This document shows positions 22,663-35,418 of a stretch of 64,000 nt of DNA, piece by piece. Origin of the DNA: Hirundichthys speculiger. Taxonomy: Eukaryota; Chordata; Actinopteri; Beloniformes; Exocoetidae. Position numbers and translations under genes: made by a program. The notes beneath the pieces are model-generated. The model made no database searches and was not told where the DNA came from. It saw nothing but the letters and a program-made list of their open reading frames with translations. Where the stretch lies: positions 1,428,501 to 1,492,500 of the forward strand of contig JAGFBZ010002567.1 in NCBI GenBank assembly GCA_018398805.1, given 5' to 3'. The first letter of the stretch is position 1. Every line of letters starts with the position of its first letter.

Positions 22663-24661
22663 CTTTAAGGTGCATTTAAAGTGTATTTTTACACCCAATC
22701 ATGTCATGTAACATTTGCCCTTTAACCTAATTAGTTGCAAGAAGTTGTTTTAGGAGTTTCTTTGTAAAAAATATTTATTTTTCGAATTCATAATGAACTA
22801 ATATTTTTCACCAAAGTTTTATATATTCTACTGTAAATTAAATATGGATTTATGGCATTTGCAAATGGCTGCATTATTTTTATTTACATTCTACACAGAA
22901 TCCAAACTTTATTTTTTTTGTAAATTTGGGGATTTTCTCACTTTCAAATCCATTTCTGAGAGCAAAGACTGAACTAATAACTGCCATGAGAGCAACTTCT
23001 CTATTCCATTTAGCTGTCACATGGTAGTGGCAGTACTTTTCCCCAATAGATATTCAAGAAACTTTTTTTTTATTTTAATTTCAAGAAAATGTTGCCCACT
23101 TTCCTCTGCAACAAAGTTTTCTCTACCTTTGTTATTTTAGGTTCAACTGTTTCTCTGTTTTCCGCTAGATGCCACCCAGAGAACTACCACAGTAAGGTAC
23201 TGCCATATGATCTCTGATCAAAAGGTGGCAGCATGCTCTATGAAATGGAATAAGATGCCGCACCTCCGTTTGCAAGAGTGGTCAATAACCTTTAAACCCT
23301 TTGAAACATAGATCTGTTTTGGTTGAACTCTTCGAGGTTCAGTTGTAAGGGACACGATTCTCTCTTATGAAACCAAAAATGCAAAAATGTGGGACTGGAA
23401 TGCATCTGGAATTTCTCACTGAAAGATCTAGTTGACCAGCAGGACTAAGACAAAAGAAGGTGATATGGAAATCAAATTGTAACACAGATCTGCCCAGAGC
23501 TGTTTAAAATGTATTTTACATATTCTGTAGGAAGAGCATAAAAAAGACTGTTGACAGAAATCCCCCATAATTTGTTTCACAAAGAGGAGTTTAATAACAT
23601 GAGTTTAATCCTATTTTGACACATTAGAAGGACTTTAAAAGAGATATTGTACATTAAGTAAAAGATATTGTCATATGCAAGGCGTTAAATTTGTTTCCAT
23701 TGTGTTATGTGAGGATTTTACCAAATCTATATTTTCAATGTCACTTCAAAGAGTTAAAAATCAGAGTTAAATTCATATGATTTTCTCAGTATAGCAGTTG
23801 TAAATCTCTTCTCCATTTAGTCCTGCTAATTGAAGTTAATCACCAAGTTCACTTCATATAAGAAACATACACACAGAGAAATTCAAGAACTGACAAGCCC
23901 AAACAGTTCAGGCGTGAAAGAGATAGATTTAAATGTTGTTTTTGAGAGTTTGATTTTATTTGAGGTAAATCATTTCTGCTCTTTCTGGCCAATTTTTCTC
24001 CAACAGGTACAGTATGTATCAGATCACATTTATCTATGCAGCGCATTAGCGCACAGCACACTTTACTGAACTTGTCTATAATCTATGTGTGTAGCCATTA
24101 TAATAAAAGGTACCTTTCTCAAATAAAGGGCACAAATGAAGATGATTAAATCGGTCCGTCTCATCAGAACACCTTATCCACCAATATAACGGCATCCTGT
24201 CGCCTTGCTGTCGCCCATAGCATTGTCATGGAGACCTTGTAAGTTATAGCGTTACGTGTGTATATGTGTGTGTGTGGTTGTGCTCTGCCCAGGGCACAAT
24301 AGGCAGACTGACACAGAGTCTGATAGGGGTCAAGACCCCTCACAGTAGGGAGTCCAAACTGTGGCTCCTTACTTCTCCAGTCTCCTGGTCAAGTTTTGTG
24401 AGTGTCTGTGTGTGTCTTACATCTGAATTAGGAGAGATGTTGTTTTTATCATTTTTTTTAATTAATAAAAAAAAAAAAGAAAAAAATGACATTGTTAGAC
24501 TTGTTTTGTCTGTGTTTGTCTGATATGTTCTGTAGGAGCCTGAGTGTCAAGACACACACACATCTACACACAAAGACAAGCAGGAGTGTTTACAAAAACA
24601 CATATATAAATCACAAAGCCGTCACAGAGCTGAGGCAGGTCATTAGCATGCACAGACACAT

Positions 24662-24662
<1 letters not shown>

Positions 24663-24704
<42 letters not shown>
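24663..24704. repeat. (CA)21 microsatellite
   Basis: Uninterrupted CA dinucleotides. It also generates the His/Thr-rich part of a spurious plus-strand open frame at 24486-25094. Confidence 0.95.
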
Positions 24705-24706
<2 letters not shown>

Positions 24707-25810
24707 GTCAACAAAATTACATGAATACTGTGGATGTTTTAATGTGTTTTTTTTATTTATTTTTTTGCTGGAGGCAATATATCAGATAAAAGCTCAAAAT
24801 CATTCACTGTTCAGAAGTGAAACAGTAGATATTATGCCTGACTGCTTTAGAAAACAAGCTTTCAATAAAATATCAACATACAACGCATGCACACATATCA
24901 GTATGTACGCACGCATGCAAGATCAAACCCCGGGAGTTGAAGCTAAATGTGGATACTGCACATGTGTGCGTCATGTACATACATGTACATATTATTCATA
25001 TATGCAAATCATTTGTGAAATGCTTGCACCTGTAAATCCAAGTGTGTTCTTTCTGAGTTTAGTCCCTGTGTCAAGTGCATGTGCATGTCCATAAAAGTCC
25101 ATGTATGAGAGCATTTTTAAGTTTGACCCATCCATGGCATCCCAGCGGACTCGTCACAAAGTCTGTCACCATCCAGCCACCATGGCGCCCAACTTGGCCG
25201 AGACCCGACGGCGGCAGGGAGCACCTTGTCACCGTGGTAACATGTCTGGGATGTAACACCCCCCATCCTAAGAAACGCACAGAGACGTACAGACAACATC
25301 TCAAAGAGAAGGTCTCTGCGAGTAGAACGCATTTCATGTAAAAAAATAAAAATAAAAAATCACTACAATGATTAACCTTAATTGATATGGCCAAAAAAAA
25401 TGTTGTGCCTTTGTGAATGTATTCATTGTATTCAAATAAATGATATGATATGATATAATTATATAATATATAAGTGATAATAATATAATAATAATATAAT
25501 GATAATATAATTTTTTAGTATGCTTTTATCACTTTATAAATACAACATACTTATCGCTTTGAAGATGCAAAATAGTTTACATTTTGAAAAAACAAATCTT
25601 TAGTGGCACATATGTGTATACTTGTGAAATGTCTGTAATATGTCCCAGTAAGTCTGAAAAATCTATCCTTTTTTTTTTTCCCCCCATTCCTCCAGATTGG
25701 GGTTACTCTGTTACCACAGACTCAGTCAGACTGAGTTCTTAGCTTAGTCATTCTAGCAAATATAAAAGTTGAGTCTCTGTCTCAGTTGGTTGAACTGTAT
25801 TTGGCACCAA

Positions 25811-26089
25811 GGCAGCACAGTGGCTTAGTGGTTAGCACTGTTGCCTCACAGCTAGAAGGGTTCCTGGTTTGAACCTCAGCAGGGGCCTTTCAACATGCAA
25901 ACATGAAGTTTGCATGTTCTCTCCGTGTTTGTGAGTGCGCATGGTTGTTTGTCTTCATGTGGCCCTGCGATGGACTGGCGACCTGTCCAGGGTGGACCCC
26001 TGCCTTTCGCCTGAAGAGAGCTGGGATAGACTCCAGCAGATCCCCGTGACCCTGCAGAGGATTAAACGGGTATGGATAATGGATGGATG
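25811..26089 (+). repeat. Longer copy of the dispersed retroelement
   Basis: Starts GGCAGCACAGTGGCTTAGTG with TTAGCACTG and GCCTCACAGC, followed by AGTTTGCATGTTCTC and then the shared 3' block ending TATGGATAATGGATGGATG. The head has a tRNA-like box arrangement seen in fish SINE/LINE chimeras. The body between the head and GTTTGCATG is partly deleted relative to the copy at 35060. Confidence 0.65.
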
Positions 26090-26099
26090 TATTCGGCAC

Positions 26100-26340
26100 C
26101 TCCACCCTTCCTTCAGTTGTGCCCAGTTTCCCGTGTTTGTCAATGAAAAACACTTCCCACAGCATGATGCTATCACCACCATGCTTCACTGAGGAGATTG
26201 TGTTCGTCATTGAGAATTGTTGGGTTTGTGACAGCCATAGCATTTTTCTTGACAGGCCCCCCAAAAAATTCAGTTTTAGTCTCATACTACTAGAGTGCTT
26301 TCTGCATGTCTGAGGATACTTCCTGATATCCTTTTGACAA
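26100..26340 (-). mobile_element. Tc1/mariner transposase remnant
   Basis: On the minus strand the frame 26285-25890 contains SVKHGGDSIMLWEVFF, a diverged form of the (S/P)VKHGGGSIMLWGCF block of fish Tc1-like transposases. Flanking frames are broken by stops, and no inverted termini were found. It abuts the GGAT end of the preceding retroelement copy, so the insertion order would need alignment to settle. Confidence 0.65.
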
Positions 26341-29300
26341 ACTTCTAATCTGATTTCTCAAAACCACTGGGACCTGATGAGACATGTGCATGCTTTTATC
26401 TTTATAGCCTGGAGAAATGCACACATCACATCAACTTTTTTCAAGACATGCAAACTATTGAAAAGTATTAACTATGAGTATTAACCGATTCAGACCTCAA
26501 AATTTCTACAATGCACATCCAACAATTTCAGGCTACACAACTATTTAATAATAATACTATTAGATAAAAAAAAAATATAAATCTGAGGGCAAAGTCAGCA
26601 ACTGGCAATGAAATCTGAAGGTGTGACCTCTCAAATGGAGTGTTTATTTCATGTGTTTAGTTTCTTCAGAAGCTGGGAAATAAAAGGTTTTTGTGGACAG
26701 CTTTAAGTTCTCCAGAAATCCCTCAGGGTTTTAAAAGGCATTTTTAAAGACCTAAGTCCCAATGGATGGAGCTGACGTTGATATACAGTTGAAAAATGTT
26801 TCAAGGCTAGAGATTTCATTTTCTGTTGTAGAAGGTTGCATTTTTTTTAGGTCAGTTTTGGTTTCCTTGTTACCTTCCTGAATTTTTGTTAATTTCCTTT
26901 TTTTTTTTTTTTTTTTGTTTGCACTTACATTCATGGTCAGTGCCATCATCTGGCATAACCAACTAATGTATGTATGCAATTCAATCTTGTAGCTTTTTTT
27001 TTTTTTGTGCTAATGTGAGAGGTGGACATGCCCTTCACCAGTACTCTCTGGCAGTATTTATTATTATTATTTTTTACATAAATGGACAAGTGTGAGTGAT
27101 AGTGAGTTAGTGCTTTATTAACTTCTAAAACCTTGGTTCTGTCAGGGAGGACTTTAAACACCAACAGTGGAGAACAAAAGAACAAGCCTTTTTTTAATGG
27201 CGTCATATTAGTTCCATTTTCCATTGAGGGATTCATTAGCATTAGCTTGATTAATCATTCTAAACTGTCTAAATTTCTAGGTTTGAGAGTGAATGGCTGT
27301 TGGTTCTCTTGGTATATGTTTGTCCCTCTGATGGTGACTTGTCCAGGCTGGATCGCACCTGCCACCCAACAGCTAGAATAGACTTCAGTCCACTCCCAGT
27401 GAGCCTAAACAGGATAAACTGTGGTAGAGAAAACAGATGGAACCACGCTCTAAAACAGGTTGGGATGAAGGCACTTTAGAGCTACTAATGAGGTTTTACA
27501 AGAGAAGAGAGAGAAAAAAAATCTGATAATGATTAGGCCTATTTCAAACAAGCGATGCCAAAAGGTAGTTTAAATCATGGTTTAGTACAAAGCAGCATTC
27601 ACAAAGGCATACTGCTTTTTTAAAATGAGTTTTTAACAAGACAGTATGAAAGCAACCACTGCAAACAATGAAAGGATATGACTGCAGTAGAGGAGGGTCC
27701 TGGTGCAGCCAACCTGGAGATCTAAACTGACCTCACTGATTTTTTTGATTTTATTATGTTTCCAGTCACCATGAGAAGGAATGGGAATGGCGACATTCCA
27801 GAGCAGTGAAAGCTTTTCTGTTCCACCTTTTTGGAATGTAGTGCAGGTCTGAATGACAAAAAAATGGATGCAACAAAAAATGAAGATGAGTTTTAAGTTC
27901 ATTCTGTCTTCAGTTTAAATATTTTTTTTGGATCATGATGTTCACAGTTTTGACCAGTTTGAAATCAGCTAGCTCGTTTCACTGATGCTTATTTGCCATT
28001 TTTCCCCACACCTTGCAACTGAGTTGTGTAAATCACATTGTTTTAGATTATTTTTCTATTGTGTTCTATCAAACAATATCAGCTTGCTCTGAAGTCAATA
28101 CAACAGCCATTAACATACAGTGATATTTTGAATTGCTATGAAAAATATTTTAGATAGACTGAGCCAGAGGAGATTTTGCTCATGGTTCGGCCCAGCAGAC
28201 TCAAGGAAGAACTGATTGTGTACAGAAGTGTGGTCAAAAACTATGTTCCTAACAATATTTGTTCATAGGTACTTGTTACAAAACGTCCATGTCAACAGTT
28301 GAAAACTCAGGTCGTACAGCAGTCACAAGGTCAAGCCAAGCACAAGTGTTCAGTTACTTTCATTATAACCTTACATATTAAAATTAAGAGGTCTGTAATG
28401 CCGTATATATTGCCAACAGCAATGTATAGCTGAAATAACACAAGTTCAGTTAGAATACTTCATATACTGCATGTCTTCATGCTGATTACATTAGAACACA
28501 CAAATCCTCTTTGAAAGCTGCTGTCAGAAAACACTTGTTGGACTTCTTTTGTGCTGCTTTTGTTCGGTCATCACTCATGTACACACTCTCTGTCTCTGCT
28601 GGCAAAGAGAAACAGCAGCAGGGGAGAATTCCCGTGTTGCTGGAGGTGATGGCACAGAGCAGCCGAGACTACACACCAATCAGGAGGAGACAATGAGCGA
28701 TCCTCCTGGCAGCCTTACAGAACATCAGTCAAACACAGCTTTGTTAGCATTACATTCCTCTGTGCTGTCCTCCTAGTTGCACTCTTTAATCACACAATGT
28801 TAACTGCATCTAAATTATAAATGTGACACCTTCATTTTCTCTCATGCAGATAAATTTAGCTGCTGTAAAGTCCCCATTTCTTGTATCATGTGAGCATCCT
28901 CCGTTATAGCGTATCATCATCTACAATCAAAACTCAACAGTTGCCCGAATCCAATAGTTTTCAGTGACTAAAATGGCTTCTGGTGAGTATGTCACATTAT
29001 TTTAGTGTTTTAATTGAAAAGAAGAAGACATGCTGATAAAAAGTGGGACAATGAATGATCCCCAGACTCCCTTACAGAATGACATTCAGCACTTTGTTGC
29101 CCCTGCATGCCTTTGCATTGTCCTCCTGTCTGCAAGTGTTTGAATGGAATGGTTTTAATTATGTCTTTGTCATTTAGGCATCTAATAACAACGTTTTGGA
29201 TGATTTATTGTACTACTTTTTGAATCAATCAGCCAAAGTTTTACAGTTTAAATTGACTTTGAGGTATATACATGGATGGCTTCTCCAACAAACATGAAGT

Positions 29301-32282
29301 CAAAGACTTTCTAAAACTTTACTGGTGGCCACTCACAGCAATTTAACTTACTGTTGCCTGCAAATGTTTGCAAGTGACTTTATATGTTTTAGGACTTTGG
29401 TTGTTTTTGGCAAGAATCATAATAAATTTACTTACAGTGTCATATTTAACAACAATTCCAGAGGCTTTGCATACAGGGTACATCTATTTTTTTGTAAGAT
29501 ATATTCTTACAGCTTCACCTGGGATGCATAGCAGAACTTTTGTAAGCGTTTACAAAGTCACTTAAAGGAATGAGAGCCTGGACAAGAAGAAACTGAAAAA
29601 CGTGTTAGGCCATTCAGACTGGTAGTGAGAGCAGTAACAGTGAGTTTGTCAGCGTGTCTGGGTCCTGGCCCCTCCAGGCTATAAAACTGGGAAGGAAGTT
29701 GAAGCAAGTGAGATGGGAATGTCAGTCCAAGATCAGCACCCCTGCTGGTGGACGCCAGTTGGGGGCCAGACTCCCTGGGATGCAGATGCATCTAGATGTG
29801 TGTGTCTGATGCGGGTTGTGAATCAGTGTGTGCGTGCATCTTGACTTATGTGTATACATCACAAATATGTTTTTGTCTGCGCGAATGCCAGGGGCTAGAG
29901 TCTGGGCCTTTTTAAGGGGGGAGGGAGGTGAGTGTGGTGACAGCCTCAGCTGTGTTGGATTGTGGGAGAAAAAGGGCTGACTCGACGGGGGTTGATGTTT
30001 GACATGACCTCTCTCAGCAGGCGTGCCACAGGGAGCTGGGAGCTGCCGCTTACTGTGTGCGCCTGTGTGTTTCTGTGTTAAAATGGGAGAAAGATTAGGT
30101 GAGAAAGGGAGCAACAAAAACAGCAAGAGAGAAGAACTTTTTCTTATGTTGTCCATGTTAATGGTCCTTCTCACGGCAGAGCCACTCTCTCTGTGAAACA
30201 ACAGCTTCATGGATGAGTTTCTGGACTTATCCTGATGTGTAACTCGATCTTCTCTGGACCTTTCCTACCTCAGCTTTCCCTTTTCTCTCTGCATATCACA
30301 TACCTCTCCTTGACCTTCTCGCTCTTTGTTGGTGTCCCTGAGCTCCCTTCTTCCCTCTTTTTCTTCCTTGCTCTGTCTCTCCTGAAGGTACATTCAGGTT
30401 GGTAAAGTGATCTACTGGGGGTAATGCCTCTGCTCATTGTGCCTGCAATTCTTCCCCATTTTGCTTCACCCTGCCTTGCTCTTCACAGTTTGCATGTCTC
30501 ATCTCTATTAGCATCATCCCTCTTATCTGTCATTCCTCGTTTTCCTCCACGTCCCAGCCCAAAACAAACACGAACGCAGAAACACACTGATGCACACACA
30601 CCTACGTCCTTTTCTATTCACTTTCTCTCCTCTCTGGGTCCAGTGCTTTGCCATCAGTCTGATAAGTGCCAACAAAGCCCCCACTGTCTAGTGTGACCCT
30701 TTATTCTTTCCCCTTCCCCTCTCTCCTTTTCCTCCATCCTAAAGCAGCCAAGCATGAGGTAAAGGGAGGGGACATTTATCTTTTACACACACCCCAACTA
30801 GTTTTACTTTTTCCAGCCTGAGTCCACATCATACTTTACATTTTGATGAGTGGTTTATACTCCGATCACGTCCTCATAAGCTGATGAACTTTGCCTTTTT
30901 TTTTCTTCTTATCTTCTTCCTCTAACTTTTTCAGATTGTGTCTGAAAATCATGCTTGAAAACTCACAATGGATACTAATAATTTCAGTGAGGAAAAAATG
31001 TGAGAGAAAGGAAAGTTAAGCCAGACCCTTGCAGTGCATCCTCATGAACTTTCCTCCGTGACATAGAGCTCCTACCTCTCCCAACAGCAGCCCGTGCGTA
31101 TTTTCTCCTGTTTACGTCTGTGCATAATTGAAACAGTTACAGGATCTGTTACAGGATCATTGTTCTAGGGGGAAGCAGCCAACATGAGCTTAGAAGATTA
31201 GCATCATACTCTGTTTTACTCACGTGATAATTCACCTTTGTTTGACTGAAGACCAGATAACACTTAAAAATATTAAACGGCTAAACTAAGCTAATCTTTT
31301 TCTGGAACAAAGTGAGATTTCATTAGAGAGTGAATTGCATCACATGAGATATATTCATTTACATTAGCAAAGATGTAATGATTGCATTCATATTTTCGCG
31401 CCAGTCATGTCTGCCTGCTAGCTGTTCGATGTTTTTGGTGACTGATAAGTAGTCAAATTCAGAAATATAAAGCGGCCAAGTAACTTGTTTGTGTTGCATG
31501 TAAAATCGACTCAAGTGTTGTCTAAATGTTGATAGTGGAGGACAGAGAAAAACCCTGCAGTGATTGTGCAGAGGGACACAGAAATATGTAAAAAGCAGAG
31601 CACATATTCAGGCATCCAAGTGTTTGGTTGAACAGGCAACATGTGACAAAAATGTTGCGTCAGATCTTTTATGTTCTAACCATAACTTGGTATTTTCCTT
31701 CTAGACTTCAACCAAATATTTTACTTCCTTAACTAAACTGTCTTTGAGATAGACCCTCCCCCCCAACACACCAAAAAAAAAAAAAAAAAAAAATCAAAAG
31801 AGGTTGAAGACATTGCTGCTTGAGTCTACGGTGGGTCTTTCAGCTGAAAAAAAGTCACGCATTCGAACCATCCACAACACCAGCCTACCTCCTAGTAAGG
31901 CACTATTGTTCATGATAATGCTTATGTTCATGCATTGCCCAGAGTCATTCATGCATGTGTTCCAACAGGGGACAAAAAAAAAAGATCATAAGGGATGGAG
32001 GATGGAGGAGGAGCACATTCTTTTTAATTAACCTGCACTTTGAAATAGATGATTATGTATCTGAAGATAAAATGTACACAGAGATGTTCATCTTTTAAAT
32101 ACATTCTTCTTGTAGAGTCTTCGTGTAGAGTCCTACATTCCTCTAGGACTCTACACACTTGTTGTTTCTTATGGTGAGCAGAAATGCACACAATCTTTAT
32201 TATGTACATAATTTATATGTACATCAATATACTTCTATATATTGTTAAAAATGCATGTAATACATTATGTAATATACATATG
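26341..32282. other. Gene-poor region
   Basis: No exon-like sequence was recognised. Contents are short homopolymers, one diverged retroelement tail at about 27330-27440 (ACTTGTCCAGGCTGGAT...CACCCAACAGCTAGAATAGAC), and pyrimidine-rich tracts at 30240-30720. Open frames in these tracts have skewed Ser/Pro/Leu composition and no splice context. Confidence 0.45.
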
Positions 32283-32311
32283 TATATGTATATATATATA
32301 TATATATATAT

Positions 32312-32402
<91 letters not shown>
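32283..32402. repeat. Long AT microsatellite
   Basis: About 120 bases of TA repeats with one GATA interruption at 32313. It creates poly(Ile-Tyr) frames on both strands that are not genes. Confidence 0.95.
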
Positions 32403-32405
<3 letters not shown>

Positions 32406-32735
32406 AGTTTGTACTATTCCAGTTGTCCCATCCCTGCAGCTTGAAAGCAGTCTTGATGTCACGTCCTCCTTGGCAGTCTGATGAGAACCAGAAAGAGAAA
32501 ATTACTGCAGTTCCTTGACTGAATGTGGTCTGCAAAAGCAAGTCAATCTCCACTGACCCCCACATTAAAATGTCCAACCTTGCAGCAGAAATAAATGTAT
32601 TTGCAGCCCGCTATTTTGTTTTTTATAGCTAGATTTGACATCTGTGACAACTGTGCAGGGAGTGACATCATTTGTACCAGATCAGGGAAAATTTTACAAG
32701 TCAACAAATATATGCACATTCTAGCAGGTGTAAAA

Positions 32736-32784
32736 TGATGACAGATAGCCATTGGATGGCATAACCAATGGCTATCTGTCATCA
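32736..32784. repeat. Perfect 20-bp hairpin with a 9-base loop
   Basis: TGATGACAGATAGCCATTGG at 32736-32755 is exactly reverse-complemented at 32765-32784. Four further pairs form outside one mismatch (32731-32734 with 32786-32789). No target-site duplication is evident. It may be a small foldback element, a hairpin RNA source or a regulatory palindrome. Confidence 0.85.
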
Positions 32785-32789
32785 CTTTA

Positions 32790-34726
32790 ATGCTGTTGAG
32801 CATCATATCGTAACATGACTTAAGCTAAGCTAAAATAGCAAACTTGTGGTTATGAATCTATGGTGGCTGTCCTCTATCAGTGGGATCCAGGCTTGCTTGC
32901 TCCAACCATTTGCCCCTTTTGGATAAACCTTGGATTATCAGAGTGAACTCAGCTCCCACTGACATGGCACTGTCCAGCTATCTTGAAGTCTTGACTCTAC
33001 AGAAAAGGCTACGGGTGAGGCTACGAGTCACAAGCCTGTTTTATTGTTGAATCATCTCACATTTACACAGGCTGATAAATAACTTGAACATCAACACGTG
33101 TTATCACGAAACAATAAGAAGTAAACCAGATGACTTGAAAGAAGTGAAGACACTTCACCTCCACTTCCAGAATGTCGCTACCCTAGAAAAATGAATTCTG
33201 TCCTCAGTTTTGTCCTGACCTGAGGTTTTTACAAAAAATATTCATGTTTTCTGTCTGACTCACTTTAAGCTCTAATTTGACTGAACAAAATGTTTGAACT
33301 AAGCAAATTTGTCTACAAATCAAATCTTTTTTTTTTTTCCAGTCCTTTACCCACCTTGCATTCCTGTCAGTCAGCAAGTAAGTCAGTCATTCAGTCTGTC
33401 TCCCCACCACCATTCTGAAAGTCAGAGTAGCACTAATGGCTCTTGTTAGCCACTTAACTCCCTATCCTGCTCCCCCTGTCTGTGAGTATGAAAAGAATAA
33501 CTGTAATGGTGGTTGTTTGCCACTCCACTGCTCCCCTTATCCTCATATGGCTTTATCATTGCTGATCAGTGTGCCTAGAGATAAGTCTCTGTGTGACTGT
33601 GCCGTATCCTCTTCCTTGAGCTTTTATCAGTCCTAATCAGTGTATCTGAGGTTCTCTGCATCTGAGAAGGTCATGTTTTCATTCACCTCCAATCGGCTCA
33701 CTGGCCGATAAGACAATTTGTAAGGTTGAAATCAGAGAGGCCTTTTTTGTCATCAGGAGAAGACAGATTAAATAGTAATGCATTACAAAAAGCTACTTTT
33801 ATTCTTTCAGGTTACAAGCAGGTTCTTTGTTTTACAAAAACAAAGAAAAATGTATTACGAAGGGGAAAGTGTAGAGTATGCCACAGACAGTGATGCTGAA
33901 CAACTAGTGCTAAGATTGTTTCTTAGAGAAGAGAAAACTTAAAAATAAAGTCTAACCTTTTCAGCACATCTTTGTGATGTTTTCAAAATGCAACAAAGAA
34001 ACTATAACACATGGGAAAAAGTGTTACTTTTGGACCTTCTCATAAGTATTCACTCCCTCTCCCAAAGGGCTTCTCACATTGGCTCTCACTAATCTAATTG
34101 CCTCCTCTGCAGTCTCACATAAAGCCTCCAATAGTCCGGCCACAGCTCCCTAATCGACATGTTATTGCCCGCAATCACATTTACAGCACAGAGGCAAATC
34201 TGCGCAGATGCGATTGTGTCGGTTCCTAATCCAATCAGCCCTCCCTCACCTTTCTTTTTACTCGGGATCTTTCATCTTCAAAAACAAGGTGACAGTGTTT
34301 TAATTTTCATTCTTGGGTTGCTCTCCATCAATTTAGCTCACAATGTGTGGAGGAGTTTATGGAGTGGGACACATGTGGGTACTGGTTATTGTACAAGCTT
34401 TTATTTCCCTCCTGTGGGAAAATACAAGCGCAGGGTTTTCAGTTCAGATGTCATTAAAACAGGAGCTTTCTGTTATTGTTTATTCACAGATGCAGTTTCT
34501 ATTGAATCAGACTGGGGTGATTTGTTCAGGTATGGTGGTTTGGGGCTGATTATTTGGCTTTGAAAACCTGTTTTGGTCAGTGGGTCAGTATACAATGTAC
34601 AATGACTACTAAATAAAGCAGATAATTCCATTTAAAATAGAAATATGCCTGTGTTCTAACTAAGCACAAAGTACAACTAAGGTAGTAAGGTAGCTTGGTC
34701 TTTTTTGAACTTCTCTCTTCTTCTTC

Positions 34727-34731
<5 letters not shown>
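32790..34731. other. Gene-poor region
   Basis: No gene or recognisable mobile element seen. The longest open frames (34159-34563 +) lack family resemblance and splice context. Confidence 0.4.

Positions 34732-34820
<89 letters not shown>
34732..34820. repeat. AT microsatellite
   Basis: About 89 bases of uninterrupted AT repeat, preceded by a (TTC)n run at 34717-34730. Confidence 0.95.
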
Positions 34821-34824
<4 letters not shown>

Positions 34825-35059
34825 CAGTATTTACAGATAAGGTCACTGTTCTACCATCCACTGGCTGGCTATTACATCTCTTCAGTGTTCCTATTTGTAG
34901 TGCAAATACAACCCCCCAAAAAAAAAAAAAAAAAAAGCTTAAGAGATTATGTGGTCCTTTGGGGTGATCCCCCATCCACATAACCCTCAGAGAGTCTTTA
35001 AAAATATTTGGTACAAATGTACGTTTACTCAACTATAAGTTTAGCCTGTTGTGAAAGGG

Positions 35060-35418
35060 CAGCAGCACAGTGGTGTGATGGTTATTACTGGTACCTCACA
35101 GCCAGTATGTCTGAAACCTAGCTGGGGCATATGGCCGTGGAGTTTTCATGTTCTCTCTGTACTTGTCTGGGTTTTGTATGAATACTCCAGCTTCCTTCCA
35201 CACTCTAAACACATGCACATTAGGTTAATTGGTGATTCGAAATTGACCGTAGGAGTGAGTAGGAGTGTGAATGGTTTCTTTCCCTGTCTCTGTGATGGAC
35301 TGGTGACCTGTGCAGGGTGTACCCTTCCTCTCACCCCATAACAGCTGGGATATAGGCTCCAGCCCCCCTATAACCCTGAAGAAGATGAAGCTGGTACAGC
35401 AAAAAAAAAATGGATGGG
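35060..35418 (+). repeat. Most complete copy of the dispersed SINE/LINE-tail element
   Basis: Starts with the tRNA-like head (CAGCACAGTGGTGTGATGG... CCTCACAGCC), continues through TTCATGTTCTCTCTGT, ACTCCAGCTTCCTTCC, GGTTAATTGGTGATTC and TGATGGACTGGTGACCTG, and ends with the CAGCTGGGATA block and an A-rich then TGGATGG tail. It is about 360 bp and shows the order of blocks that the shorter copies have lost. Confidence 0.7.

Larger units (their letters stand above)
21300..25800. other. Gene-poor region upstream of smarcad1
   Basis: No gene is supported on either strand. The interval holds two copies of a retroelement tail (listed separately), a diverged transposon-like repeat, a CA microsatellite and an AT-rich stretch near 25441-25510. 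A slightly CpG-richer island at 25130-25270 has no coding frame I can recognise. Confidence 0.5.

Noticed and set aside
24486..25094. 202-codon plus-strand frame
   Set aside because: It is carried across the (CA)21 repeat, and the residues on either side match nothing recognised.
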